Shown: positions 25,559 to 34,297, counted from the first letter of the stretch. The stretch is DNA of 64,000 nucleotides from Fibrobacterota bacterium (GCA_947482115.1 CANKII010000004.1:1-64000), one strand, 5' to 3'. The notes: generated by a model from the sequence alone, not told the origin. A program made the numbers and translations.

Positions 25559-27967
25559 CTAGAACCCCTGTTCGATGGTGAACTGGATGGCCGGGCTGTG
25601 TCCGATGGCCTTGTAACGGTGTCCACCGTAATCCTCAAGATCATCCAAAGGCCAGCCGAAGTCAAAGCCCATGCCGAACGGGGCCACAAGGGGAACCACC
25701 ACGCGGAAGCCGAAGCCCACATCGCGGCGCAGGTCGGAAAAGTCGATTTCAGACCATGGACTTGGCGCCTGATCCTTGGGAATGGCGTTGTAATATCCGT
25801 AACCTGCGTTGGAATTGTATTTCAACATTTTTCCAAAGACGTTTCCGGCGTCGAAAAATCCGAGAACGTAGAAGGTGTTTTCCACCACTGGATAGGTGAG
25901 TTCGGTGGTGTAGGAGAAGAAGCTGCGGCCCACGCGACCACCACCCACCGTACCTGCCTCATAGCCGCGCAGTTTACCTTGATAGCCCAGCAATCCGCCC
26001 ATTTGATAAAGGGCATAGCTTTGAATGTTATCGCCGAGAATGATTCCGAATTCGGATTCCACGCCAAGAACCAGCTTGTAGAAGGTCGGGAACCACCAGT
26101 TGATCTTGGTATCCCATTGCGAATAGTTGAAGTCACCGCCCAATCCGCCACCGACCTTGGTATAGGTGAGCTGGTATTTCGAACCGTCCGACGGGAAGAA
26201 CGGCAGGTTCTTGTCGTCGCGAACGAGACTCAGGTAAACGGAAGATTCCAGTCCTGAGGCCACGATTAAATACTGGCGGTTGCGACCCTGACCATTGTCG
26301 TTCAGCGAGAAGTTATAGCCGCCGCGCAAGGTGAAATAATCATCCGGCCATGTCAGACGGCGGCCCAGATTCAAATGGAAACCGTAGCTCTTGTATTCAT
26401 TCGCAATGATTCCGGTTTGAGGCCGTTGATCGGTATAAGACACACTGCCGCCCACCGACGTCGGCGTATCCATGAACCACGGTTCGGTGAAACCGAGCGA
26501 CCCGGCGGTTTTGTAAGGTCCGAGTTCGGCGCTCACATCGGCGCGCTGTCCGTTGCCCATAAAGTTGGGGATTTGAACGCCCGTGGTGAACACGAAACCA
26601 TCGCGACCGCTGTAGGCTGCGCCTGCGGAGAAGGTTCCGGTGCCGGCCTCTTTCTCGGAAATCTTGAAGACCAGATTGACATCGGAAGGATCCCCGCCAT
26701 CGGGGCGTTCGATATCCGGCTCCACGTTGTCGAAGAAGGACAGCTGCATGATGTCGCGCTGCGAGCGCATCAACAGGGATTGCCGGTAAATGTCACCCGG
26801 GAAGAGTTTGATTTCACGGCGGATAACCTTGTCCTTGGTCTTGGTGTTGCCGCGAACGTCCACCAGATTGATGTGGGCAAGGCTGTTTTCCTTGATGTTG
26901 AAGGTCACCTCAACCAAGGTGTCATGGTACTGGAAACGATCGTTGAGTTCCACAAACAAGTAACCCTCTTCGCGGTACAGCGAGGTGATTTGGAACTTCA
27001 TCATTTCGTATTTCCGCTTGTTGAACACCTCTCCGCTGTCGAAGAGAATCTGGGCCTTCAAGGCCTCGTCCTTCACGATGTTGTTGTGGATGAAATGGGC
27101 CTTGAGGAAGCGGTAACGTTTCCCCTCCTGCACCTTGATGCGAATGTCGAGATGTTTCTTGTCCGCATTGTACATGACGGAATCGGATGCCACCGATGCG
27201 TCGAGATAACCCAGTTCGCGATAATAATCCAGCAGGGAATCGAGGCCGAGACGGTAGTCGTCCTCCTTGTAGTCCCCGGAACGCCACCAGCGATCTTCCT
27301 TGACCTTGAAATGTTGGCGCAATTCCTTGTCCTGCACATGCGCGTTTCCGTCAAATGTGATGTAACGTACAAGCACCTTTTTACCTTCATCGATCTGGAA
27401 GGTGATGATTTTCCGGGCGGTTTCCTTTTCGTCGCTTTCCTCGACCTTCACCTCTGCCAGCAAATAACCCTTGTCCTGATAGATGTTCAGGATTTTCTGG
27501 CGCGCAGCTTCCACCGCTCCGGCCGAATAGACCTGACCGTCCACCAAATCAACTTTTCCCTTGAAGTCATCCTTGTCCAGTTTCTTCAGACCCTTGTATT
27601 CCACCTTGGCGAGAGTCGGCAGTTCGGCCACGATAAAATACAGAACCACTCCATCCACGGAGTCGGATGCTTCCTGTTCCACGCGAATGTCGGAGAAAAG
27701 GCTCAATTTGTTCAAGGCAGTCACTGATCCCTGAATTTTGTTTCGCAACACGGGAAGAATATATCCCTCACCCTTGACCACCAGAATGGTTTTCAGAATC
27801 AGGAATTTGTCGACGGTTTTATTTCCCTCGACGCGAATGTCCGCGATTTTGATCTCTTTGGAGGGGCTTTGGAGAAAACCCTGGGCCCGAACCGGAACCG
27901 CGAAGAAGCCCAACCCCGAAAGGGAGCAAAGAATGCAAATGCGAAAAAAAGTCCCGAGGCTCTGCAA
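25559..27967 (-). CDS. bamA: Outer-membrane assembly factor BamA
   Basis: About 802 residues. No ATG fits: TTG 27967 has AAGGA 9 bases upstream and gives a signal peptide (LGTFFRICILCSLSGLGFFA, cleaved after VRAQ); TTG 27976 is the alternative. Five POTRA domains span about 35-420 (IKIADIRVEGN, then ARKIITFQIDEGKK, LDIRIKVQEGKRYRFLKAHF and HINLVDVRGNTKTKDKVIRR). A 16-strand Omp85 barrel follows with GTVGGGRVGRSFF and the conserved C-terminal signal ending FTIEQGF. BamA inserts beta-barrel proteins into the outer membrane. It is the first gene of the bamA-to-lpxA cluster, directly after an intrinsic terminator. Confidence 0.93.
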   Translation of the reverse strand: MQSLGTFFRICILCSLSGLGFFAVPVRAQGFLQSPSKEIKIADIRVEGNKTVDKFLILKTILVVKGEGYILPVLRNKIQGSVTALNKLSLFSDIRVEQEASDSVDGVVLYFIVAELPTLAKVEYKGLKKLDKDDFKGKVDLVDGQVYSAGAVEAARQKILNIYQDKGYLLAEVKVEESDEKETARKIITFQIDEGKKVLVRYITFDGNAHVQDKELRQHFKVKEDRWWRSGDYKEDDYRLGLDSLLDYYRELGYLDASVASDSVMYNADKKHLDIRIKVQEGKRYRFLKAHFIHNNIVKDEALKAQILFDSGEVFNKRKYEMMKFQITSLYREEGYLFVELNDRFQYHDTLVEVTFNIKENSLAHINLVDVRGNTKTKDKVIRREIKLFPGDIYRQSLLMRSQRDIMQLSFFDNVEPDIERPDGGDPSDVNLVFKISEKEAGTGTFSAGAAYSGRDGFVFTTGVQIPNFMGNGQRADVSAELGPYKTAGSLGFTEPWFMDTPTSVGGSVSYTDQRPQTGIIANEYKSYGFHLNLGRRLTWPDDYFTLRGGYNFSLNDNGQGRNRQYLIVASGLESSVYLSLVRDDKNLPFFPSDGSKYQLTYTKVGGGLGGDFNYSQWDTKINWWFPTFYKLVLGVESEFGIILGDNIQSYALYQMGGLLGYQGKLRGYEAGTVGGGRVGRSFFSYTTELTYPVVENTFYVLGFFDAGNVFGKMLKYNSNAGYGYYNAIPKDQAPSPWSEIDFSDLRRDVGFGFRVVVPLVAPFGMGFDFGWPLDDLEDYGGHRYKAIGHSPAIQFTIEQGF

Positions 27968-27981
27968 GCAGTTCAATCCTT

Positions 27982-28005
27982 AAAAAAACGCCTCGAATCC
28001 GAGGC
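27982..28005 (-). terminator. Intrinsic terminator between clpC and bamA
   Basis: On the minus strand GCCTCG-GATT-CGAGGC (28005-27990) is a perfect 6-bp stem and tetraloop, followed after one base by seven T. It lies only 15-24 bases before the bamA start codon, so it may end the lolE-clpC transcript or act as an attenuator for bamA. Confidence 0.8.
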
Positions 28006-28052
28006 GCGCTGGTACCGGTAAGACGGAAAAAAGCTGAACTAATATAGGAAAC

Positions 28053-28070
28053 CGCGCCTCTTTAGGCGCG
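28053..28070. repeat. Inverted repeat downstream of clpC
   Basis: CGCGCCT-CTTT-AGGCGCG is a perfect 7-bp stem with a 4-base loop. No T-tract follows on the minus strand, so it is not a classical terminator; it may stabilise the transcript's 3' end. Confidence 0.5.
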
Positions 28071-28100
28071 AAATCACCCCACCCTTTAAATGAAAACCAC

Positions 28101-28146
28101 GTCCCCCTTCCCCTCAAAAAGGGGAAGGGGGTTGGGGGTTAGGGTG
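28101..28146. repeat. Palindromic repeat overlapping the clpC stop
   Basis: CCCCCTTCCCC-TCAAAAA-GGGGAAGGGGG (28103-28131) plus the GGTTGGGGGTTAGGGTG flank belongs to the same family as the elements at 11991 and 32760-32881, here in reverse orientation. Its end supplies the CCC TAA last codon and stop of clpC. Confidence 0.85.
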
Positions 28147-30628
28147 TTGTTGCCGCGACTTCGCTCTCCGGCTCCTTCTTGGCATCCTTGGCCGAGGAGG
28201 TGAAGCTCAAGGCATCTCCCTTTTTGGAGATTTTCAACAGGGAATTATCCGTGATCTTTCCCCGCAGAATTTCATCCGCCAAGGGATCTTCCAGCAACTT
28301 CTGGATGGCACGGCGCAAAGGCCGCGCTCCCAGTTGCGAGTCGAAACCCTTCTCGATGATGAACTCACGAACGGAGTCGGAGATCTGCATCTTGACTTCG
28401 CGCGATGCCAGGCGGGTTTCCACCTCGGCGATGAGCAGATCCACAATGCGACCCATGTCCTTGCGTTCGAGCGGACGGAAGACCACGATGTCATCCAGAC
28501 GGTTGATGAATTCCGGATTGAAGGTCTTCTTGACCTCATCGCGAACCATGCGTTCAATGCGTTCAAACTCCGTCTCGGAATCGGCATGGCCAAAGCCCAG
28601 ACCCACACCCTTCTTGATGTCCTTTGCGCCCAGATTGCTGGTCATGATGATGATGGTGTTCTTGAAATTCACCTTGCGACCATAGCTGTCCGTAAGCTGC
28701 CCGTCATCGAGGATTTGCAACAGGATGTTAAACACATCCGGATGAGCCTTTTCGATTTCGTCGAGCAGGATCACGGCATAAGGCTTCTTGCGAACCTTCT
28801 CGGTAAGCTGGCCGCCTTCTTCATATCCCACATATCCCGGAGGCGCACCGACGAGACGCGACACCGCGAACTTCTCCATGTACTCCGACATGTCGATGCG
28901 AATCATGGCATCGTCGGACTCGAACAGGAAATTGGCCAAAGCTTTCACCAGCTCCGTTTTGCCCACACCAGTGGGGCCGAGGAACATGAAGCTGCCCATG
29001 GGACGCTTGGTCGAATGCACACCCGAACGCGAACGGCGGATGGCTTTGGCGATCACTTCGATGGCCTTTTCCTGACCCACCACACGCTGGGTAAGCTCTT
29101 TTTCCATATTCAACAGGCGTTCCGTTTCCGGACCTGCCATCTTGGTCAAGGGTACTCCGGTCATTTTCGCCACAACTTCGCGAATGGACTCTTCGTCCAC
29201 AATCAGCAATTCCTCACGCTTTTGATCGCGCCATTTCTTGCGCATCTCATCAAGTTCGGACTTGAGCCTTTCCTGGGAGTCGCGCAGGCTGGCGGCGGTT
29301 TCATAATCCTGATTCTCAACCGAGGATTCTTTTTCCTTCACCACGGCTTCGAGTTCCTGTTCCTTGGTCCGCAATTCGGGCGGAATGGAAAGGCTGGCCA
29401 GACGCACGCGGGCTCCGGCTTCGTCGATCACGTCGATGGCTTTGTCCGGCATGAAGCGATCGTTGAGATAGCGATCGGAAAGCTGGACGGCGGCGGAAAG
29501 CGCAGCATCGGTATAGGTCACCTTGTGATGCACCTCGTACTTGGGACGTAATCCCTTGATGATTTGCAGGGTTTCAGCCATGTTGGGCGGATCGACCAGA
29601 ATGGTCTGGAAGCGGCGCTCCAAGGCTCCGTCTTTCTCAATGTACTTGCGGTATTCGTCCAAAGTCGTGGCGCCGATGCACTGGAACTCTCCGCGCGACA
29701 GCGACGGCTTGAAGATGTTGCTGGCGTCCAGAGAACCCTCGGAACCACCCGCGCCCACGATGGTGTGCAACTCGTCGATGAAGATGATGACATTCTCGTT
29801 TTTCTGCAATTCGGTCATCAACGACTTGAGACGCTCTTCGAACTGGCCGCGATATTTGGTCCCCGCCACAATGCTGCCCATGTCGAGCGTCACCACGCGT
29901 TTGTTCTCCAGCACTTCGGGAATGTTGCGCTCCACGATTTTCTGCGCAAGCCCTTCCACGATGGCGGTTTTACCCACCCCCGGTTCACCGATGAGCACGG
30001 GATTGTTTTTCTTGCGACGGCTCAGAATCTGGATGACGCGCTCGATTTCCTGCGAACGTCCAATGATGGGATCGAGTTGACCCTGACGTGCGAGCTCGGT
30101 GAGGTCACGACCAAAATGATCGAGGAAAGGTGTTTTCGATTTTTTGCGGGATGCGGTAAAGTCGGAATTGGAATTGGAATTGGATTCTCCGCCTCGCAAG
30201 ACGCGTTCGATCTCTTCCTTGACGCGATCGTATTCCACGCCGATGTTGGCCAAGGCCGTGGCCGCAGCGCTTTCATGGTCTTTCATCAAGGCGAGGAGCA
30301 AATGCTCGGTGCCGATGTATTTGTGGCTCATGGCGCGCGCTTCCTGCGCGGCGATTTCCAGAACTTTTTTGGCGCGAGGCGTGAACGGGATCATCTGCCC
30401 AATGGTCATCATCCCACCGGAGGAGGAAATGGATTTCTCGATGTTGCGGGCCAAATCGTCCAGGTCAATGCTCAGGTTCTTAAGCACCGCCACGGCCACG
30501 CCGTCGCCTTCACGGATGAGGCCGAGCAACAGGTGCTCGGTACCCACATAGTCATTGCCCAATCTCACCGACTCCTCGCGGGCGAGCTGCATGACCTTTT
30601 TAACCCTGTCTGTAAACATTCCGTTCAT
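28139..30628 (-). CDS. clpC: Clp protease ATPase ClpC
   Basis: 829 residues. The double ClpN repeat (about 1-145; VGTEHLLLGLIREGDGV and IGTEHLLLALMKDHESA) is followed by AAA-1 with GEPGVGKTA and VIIFIDELHTIVGAG. The middle domain holds a UVR motif (ENQDYETAASLRDSQERLKS), which marks ClpC rather than ClpA. AAA-2 has GPTGVGKTE and VILLDEIEKAH and completes the C-terminus. The start ATG has GAGGAAAG in front. ClpC unfolds substrates for ClpP; in Firmicutes McsA and McsB feed it phosphoarginine-tagged proteins, and here both lie directly upstream. No CtsR-like regulator is seen. The final codons are supplied by a dispersed repeat. Confidence 0.95.
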   Translation of the reverse strand: MNGMFTDRVKKVMQLAREESVRLGNDYVGTEHLLLGLIREGDGVAVAVLKNLSIDLDDLARNIEKSISSSGGMMTIGQMIPFTPRAKKVLEIAAQEARAMSHKYIGTEHLLLALMKDHESAAATALANIGVEYDRVKEEIERVLRGGESNSNSNSDFTASRKKSKTPFLDHFGRDLTELARQGQLDPIIGRSQEIERVIQILSRRKKNNPVLIGEPGVGKTAIVEGLAQKIVERNIPEVLENKRVVTLDMGSIVAGTKYRGQFEERLKSLMTELQKNENVIIFIDELHTIVGAGGSEGSLDASNIFKPSLSRGEFQCIGATTLDEYRKYIEKDGALERRFQTILVDPPNMAETLQIIKGLRPKYEVHHKVTYTDAALSAAVQLSDRYLNDRFMPDKAIDVIDEAGARVRLASLSIPPELRTKEQELEAVVKEKESSVENQDYETAASLRDSQERLKSELDEMRKKWRDQKREELLIVDEESIREVVAKMTGVPLTKMAGPETERLLNMEKELTQRVVGQEKAIEVIAKAIRRSRSGVHSTKRPMGSFMFLGPTGVGKTELVKALANFLFESDDAMIRIDMSEYMEKFAVSRLVGAPPGYVGYEEGGQLTEKVRKKPYAVILLDEIEKAHPDVFNILLQILDDGQLTDSYGRKVNFKNTIIIMTSNLGAKDIKKGVGLGFGHADSETEFERIERMVRDEVKKTFNPEFINRLDDIVVFRPLERKDMGRIVDLLIAEVETRLASREVKMQISDSVREFIIEKGFDSQLGARPLRRAIQKLLEDPLADEILRGKITDNSLLKISKKGDALSFTSSAKDAKKEPESEVAATTP

Positions 30629-30643
30629 GTGTCTTTCCTCGTG

Positions 30644-30665
30644 ATGGAGAGCGCGGACTCTCCAT
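30644..30665. promoter_or_regulatory. Inverted repeat before the clpC ribosome site
   Basis: ATGGAGAG-N6-CTCTCCAT is a perfect 8-bp inverted repeat ending about 16 bases before the clpC ATG. In RNA it would form a hairpin next to the GAGGAAAG ribosome site, so an operator or translational control element is possible. Its role is inferred. Confidence 0.4.
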
Positions 30666-30731
30666 GAATTTGAACATTAATGAAATTAGGATATTCGACC
30701 GCTTCCGCAAAACTTGTGGCGAAACTGCGTT

Positions 30732-31748
30732 CTAAAACGGGTCGGTGCTCCACATTGAAGCGCTTGGAAGTACTTGCCTGTGAAAGGGTTGAGCGGTGAT
30801 TCGGAGTTTTTCCAGCTTCGCCAAAAGCGATGCGGGGAAATGCCCGAGATAAACTCCCACACGGGTGAAAGAGCTGAATTCCAAAAATTGGGCGTAATCC
30901 AGCGGCTTTTCCTGTTGCAGCAACTGAAAAGATTGGAAGATGCGATCTTCGAGCCGGTGTTTGTCTTTCTCCAGCCATTTTTCCAAAGCCTCGGTTTCAG
31001 TGACGAGAACGGACTTGACCTGTTCCGAAATTCGCTGATACCAGACTTCCTCAGGAAATTTCATGCCACCGCGAGAGAGGACCCGGAAAAAGCCCGCCTC
31101 GGCCGCACCGGGATCCCGTAACGCAAGAGGTTGCAACTCCAAACCCAGCGCATTCATGGCCTGTTGCGCAGACTGAATACGGCGTGAAGCCACCAAGGCC
31201 GGAAGATGAACAGCCCATTCCAACTGCAAACCCGATCCCGCAAAGGTGGGATTGGAAGTCAGAAATCCATAGCCGGAGGAATGACAGAAAGGTCCGTTGA
31301 TTTCCATCAGTCCGGGCGTTACGGGAATATCCACCGTTTCGGGAAAACCGGGTCTCACCTTGATCTGGGTCCAATGTTCCACTTCCCCAACCAAAGCATG
31401 TTCGGCTGGATCGGAACTCAGGAACAACAATTTGAAATCGCGCTTTCCCGGAAACGTAATGGGACGCTCCGGCAACCATTGGCGTTCGCGAAAAAATCCA
31501 ATGGCTTCGGGACTTTGATTCGCCAACACTAAGGGTTTGGAAAAACCGGTTGTACCCGCAAAGGTACGTGCCTGTGTCACCACTTCGGAACACATTTCCG
31601 GCGGACAGGAAACCCAAAAAGGAAAACCGGTGAAGTTGCGGCGGCGGATCGAACGGGTAAAAAGCACACGCGCCTGAAGACTGGAAGCTTCAGGAACATC
31701 GGCCGAAACCCAAGCGGGCAGCAGCGATGCCCATTCCAACAGATTCAT
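30732..31748 (-). CDS. mcsB: McsB-like arginine-kinase homologue with altered active site
   Basis: 338 residues of the ATP:guanido phosphotransferase fold. Blocks that align to McsB are RVLFTRSIRRRNFTGFPF (SSRIRLARN region), GEVEHWTQIKVRPGF (NEEDHIRIQ region), GYGFLTSNPTFAGSGL followed by AVHLPALVASRRI, and RIFQSFQLL near the C-terminus. Several catalytic positions differ: NEED becomes GEVE, the Cys of TSCPTN becomes Asn, LRAS becomes LQLE and the ISNQ ATP site becomes LSRG. McsB normally phosphorylates arginines to mark proteins for ClpCP. This copy could be a pseudokinase or adaptor. Its start overlaps mcsA (ATGA), and clpC follows after about 100 bases. Confidence 0.8.
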   Translation of the reverse strand: MNLLEWASLLPAWVSADVPEASSLQARVLFTRSIRRRNFTGFPFWVSCPPEMCSEVVTQARTFAGTTGFSKPLVLANQSPEAIGFFRERQWLPERPITFPGKRDFKLLFLSSDPAEHALVGEVEHWTQIKVRPGFPETVDIPVTPGLMEINGPFCHSSGYGFLTSNPTFAGSGLQLEWAVHLPALVASRRIQSAQQAMNALGLELQPLALRDPGAAEAGFFRVLSRGGMKFPEEVWYQRISEQVKSVLVTETEALEKWLEKDKHRLEDRIFQSFQLLQQEKPLDYAQFLEFSSFTRVGVYLGHFPASLLAKLEKLRITAQPFHRQVLPSASMWSTDPF

Positions 31749-32068
31749 GGTTTCGCTTTCAATGCTTTAATCCGGCGATGCAATCCGGCGGCTTCTTCAT
31801 AGCGCTCATTGCGCAACGCATCGGAAAGCGTTTCTTCCAACCCCGCCAAATCCTCCAACGCTTCCGTATTGCTTTGGGCATTCGGAGACATCTCGCTTAT
31901 GGACGGCATGACATGCTGATACAGATTGGGATGCATTTGTATGAGATCCGCCCACAGGGTTTCGCCAAAGCAGGAATAGCATTGCGGACAACCCAGCAAA
32001 CCTCGCGTGACAAATTCTGCATAAGTAAAACCGCATTGGGTGCAAACCTGCATCTCAGTATGGATCAC
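31745..32068 (-). CDS. mcsA: McsA-like zinc-finger activator
   Basis: 107 residues, shorter than Bacillus McsA. It has two CxxC pairs (CTQC at 9-12 and CPQC at 27-30) and a C-terminal UVR motif (LEETLSDALRNERYEEAAGL). In Firmicutes McsA binds and activates McsB and links it to ClpC. Both ends overlap neighbours: its ATG overlaps the lolD stop and its stop overlaps the mcsB ATG. The whole lolE-lolD-mcsA-mcsB-clpC run is therefore one tightly packed operon linking lipoprotein export and protein quality control. Confidence 0.85.
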   Translation of the reverse strand: MIHTEMQVCTQCGFTYAEFVTRGLLGCPQCYSCFGETLWADLIQMHPNLYQHVMPSISEMSPNAQSNTEALEDLAGLEETLSDALRNERYEEAAGLHRRIKALKAKP

Positions 32069-32754
32069 GCTGCGATCTCCGCATCCACAGCCGGATGCAA
32101 GGCACCGTCGCGCATCACGAGTCGGCGCGTGGCTTTGCGGGCCAGCGCAACATCATGTGTCACGACCAACACTGCAACTCCGAGGTCGCGATTCAAATCG
32201 GCGAGGACATTGTGCAAATGATCGGAGTTGTGCGCATCGAGATTCCCGGAGGGTTCATCGCATAACAACGCCTTGGGTTCATTCACCAGCGCACGCGCCA
32301 CCGCCGCGCGCTGGCGTTCACCACCGCTGAGCTGAGAAGGAAGATGTTCCAATCGTTGTTCAAGTCCCACCTGCGTCAACAACATTCGTGCGCGTTCGAT
32401 TCCCTCCTTGCGGAGGTTGCCGTTGATGCGCAGTGGCAGCATGGCGTTTTCCAACACGGTGAGATCGGGAAGCAAATGATGGAACTGGAATACGAATCCG
32501 ATGTCCTGATTGCGAATGGCGGATAGGCGTGCGTCGGACAACGAACTTACCGCTTCGCCGCGAAAGAGAACCGTTCCCTCCGAAGGCCGTTCCAGAAATC
32601 CGAGAATGTGCAACAGGGTACTCTTCCCCACACCGGACGCACCGGTGATGGAAACAAAATCTCCGGGCATGAGATCGAAATCCAGATTCCGAAACAACTC
32701 AATGCGGTTGCCCGTGTCCTCAAAAGCTTTGGCCACGCCACGCAAGCTAAGCAT
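32065..32754 (-). CDS. lolD: Lipoprotein-releasing ATPase LolD
   Basis: 229 residues from ATG 32754; upstream in-frame codons only translate a repeat element. Walker A is GASGVGKST, the Q-loop is DIGFVFQFHHLLPDLT with the MacB/LolD-type wording, the signature is LSGGERQRAAVARAL and Walker B is LLCDEPSGNLD. The switch His is in VVTHD. LolD powers the inner-membrane LolE-type partner, encoded just upstream, to release lipoproteins to LolA. Its ribosome site (GGGGAAGGGG, 8 or so bases before ATG) comes from a palindromic repeat inserted between lolE and lolD. Confidence 0.9.
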   Translation of the reverse strand: MLSLRGVAKAFEDTGNRIELFRNLDFDLMPGDFVSITGASGVGKSTLLHILGFLERPSEGTVLFRGEAVSSLSDARLSAIRNQDIGFVFQFHHLLPDLTVLENAMLPLRINGNLRKEGIERARMLLTQVGLEQRLEHLPSQLSGGERQRAAVARALVNEPKALLCDEPSGNLDAHNSDHLHNVLADLNRDLGVAVLVVTHDVALARKATRRLVMRDGALHPAVDAEIAA

Positions 32755-32759
32755 CAAAG

Positions 32760-32881
32760 CACCCCTTCCCCGACCCTTCCCCTTTTTGAGGGGAAGGGAG
32801 AACACATTAAGGGTTCTTTGTTAAAGACCCATGTGAAACTTCCTCCCCTCAAAAAGGGGAGGAAGCAAATGGTGGGGTGGT
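32760..32881. repeat. Two inverted copies of the C/G-rich palindromic repeat
   Basis: Copy 1 has CCCTTCCCC-TTTTTGA-GGGGAAGGG (32774-32798) and copy 2 has CTTCCTCCCC-TCAAAAA-GGGGAGGAAG (32839-32865) ending GGTGGGGTGG. They lie in opposite orientation and fill the whole lolE-lolD spacer, running from the lolE stop to just before the lolD ribosome site. Confidence 0.85.
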
Positions 32882-34128
32882 TACTCATGTCGTATTGCCT
32901 CCACCGGATCTTGGCGTGCGGCTTTGAAGGCGGGCAATAGCGTTGCGATGCCGCACAGGAAATTGGTGACGAAGAGAACTTCGACCACATCCATCCAATG
33001 AAGATCCACCGGAAGCACAGTGACGAAATACACGTCGCCTGGAAGCTGAATCAATCCGAAATGTTTCTGCAACCAATAACTCAACAACCCTAATGCTGTT
33101 CCCACAAGTGAACCGGTGAGACCGATCAGCATTCCTTCGAAAACGAAAATTCGCAAAATTGCGCGGCGTGTCGCGCCCATGGCGCGCAAAATTCCGATCT
33201 CGCGAGTCTTGTCGTTCACCGCCATCACCAGAGAAGAAATAATGTTGAAGGCCGCGATGAGGATGATGATGCCCAGCGCCAGCGACACCAGCACCTTTTC
33301 ATAATTCATCCACTTGATGAGCGTGTAATTCTTCGCCTGCCAATCGACTGCACGATACGGAAAACCCAGATGCTCTTCCAACGCATCGGCGATACGCGGG
33401 CTTTGGTATGGGTCCGTGACACGGGCCTGAATTCCCGTGACCTGATTGGGAAGGTCGAACAGCTTTTGCGCGGCAGCAATGGAAATATATGCCATCGACT
33501 CGTCGTATTGATACATGCCCGATTCAAAAATCCCTGCGACGATGAAAGGTTGCACGCGCGGCGCGAAGGTTCCGGACATCAAAGTGGCTTTGGAAAAATC
33601 CGCGAGGAACACCTTGTCGCCGACAAAAGCAGCGAGGCGATCCGCGAGGGCATAGCCCATCAGAATGGATGGATACGATCGACCCGTGGTACTGTCCATC
33701 ATCGAATCCAGATTATATACTCCGCGTTTCACTGTTTCCGGAATTCCGATCACGCCACGCGACAACGCAGGATCGATTCCGTACACCAGAATGCCGTCCT
33801 GATTTTTCTGATGGGCGATGACCGTTTTCGCCATCACAAACGGCGCGGCGCTGACCACACCCGGTTCGCGTAAAACCATTTGCCGCAAAGAATCATATCC
33901 CTCGAAGGGTGTGAACTGATGCCGCGTGATTTCGATATGGGCGTCCTTACCCATAAGCTGCCGCTTGACCTCGCCCTCGAATCCGTTGATGGCGGAGAGC
34001 ACGAAAATCAGCAGCCACGAACCAAGCATGACGCCGAGGGCGGAAAACAGGGCGATCACGCCGGAGGTGACGCTGCGGCGTTGGGCCCAGAAGTACTTGC
34101 GGGCGAGGAACCATTCGAAGGAAGTCAT
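32881..34128 (-). CDS. lolE: Lipoprotein-releasing permease LolE/LolC-type
   Basis: 415 residues from ATG 34128 (MTSFEWFLARKYFWAQRRSV). There is one N-terminal membrane segment (SGVIALFSALGVMLGSWLLI), a large periplasmic MacB-like domain (about 55-270) and three C-terminal segments. LALGIIILIAAFNIISSLVM and KTREIGILRAMGATRRAIL are the FtsX/LolC coupling-helix signature. The C-terminal LLPAFKAARQDPVEAIRHE is complete. A single permease gene suggests a homodimeric LolF-type exporter working with the adjacent LolD. It is the first gene of the operon reading into mcsA, mcsB and clpC, and is divergent from the AT-rich islet. Confidence 0.9.
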   Translation of the reverse strand: MTSFEWFLARKYFWAQRRSVTSGVIALFSALGVMLGSWLLIFVLSAINGFEGEVKRQLMGKDAHIEITRHQFTPFEGYDSLRQMVLREPGVVSAAPFVMAKTVIAHQKNQDGILVYGIDPALSRGVIGIPETVKRGVYNLDSMMDSTTGRSYPSILMGYALADRLAAFVGDKVFLADFSKATLMSGTFAPRVQPFIVAGIFESGMYQYDESMAYISIAAAQKLFDLPNQVTGIQARVTDPYQSPRIADALEEHLGFPYRAVDWQAKNYTLIKWMNYEKVLVSLALGIIILIAAFNIISSLVMAVNDKTREIGILRAMGATRRAILRIFVFEGMLIGLTGSLVGTALGLLSYWLQKHFGLIQLPGDVYFVTVLPVDLHWMDVVEVLFVTNFLCGIATLLPAFKAARQDPVEAIRHE

Positions 34129-34297
34129 GCGGAAGATAAACCTAAATGGCAAAGCCTTTGCTCACAAGCCCACTCTAATTGAGCCAAGCAGTCATTTTAA
34201 GCAAAGGGCTATCAAAAACACTCAAATTGAAATGACGCAACTATGCCTTCAATCACTGATAATTCTCTATTATTGAAGAAAACTCGAGGGACCTACT

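Noticed and set aside
24953-26257. A 434-codon plus-strand frame with other long frames at 26375-27727, 28334-29551, 29564-30667, 49714-51009 and 51348-52322.
   Set aside because: All are antisense to well-recognised genes (ompH, bamA, clpC, tamA, tamB) and show no family, signal or ribosome site; they follow from the codon bias of the true strand.
28053-28070. CGCGCCT-CTTT-AGGCGCG as the clpC terminator.
   Set aside because: It has no T-tract on the minus strand; the hairpin at 27990-28005 with seven T fits far better.
32755-32805. A 17-residue N-terminal extension of LolD (FSLPLKKGKGRGRGAL).
   Set aside because: It is the translation of the palindromic repeat; the ATG at 32754 has a good ribosome site and matches LolD N-termini.
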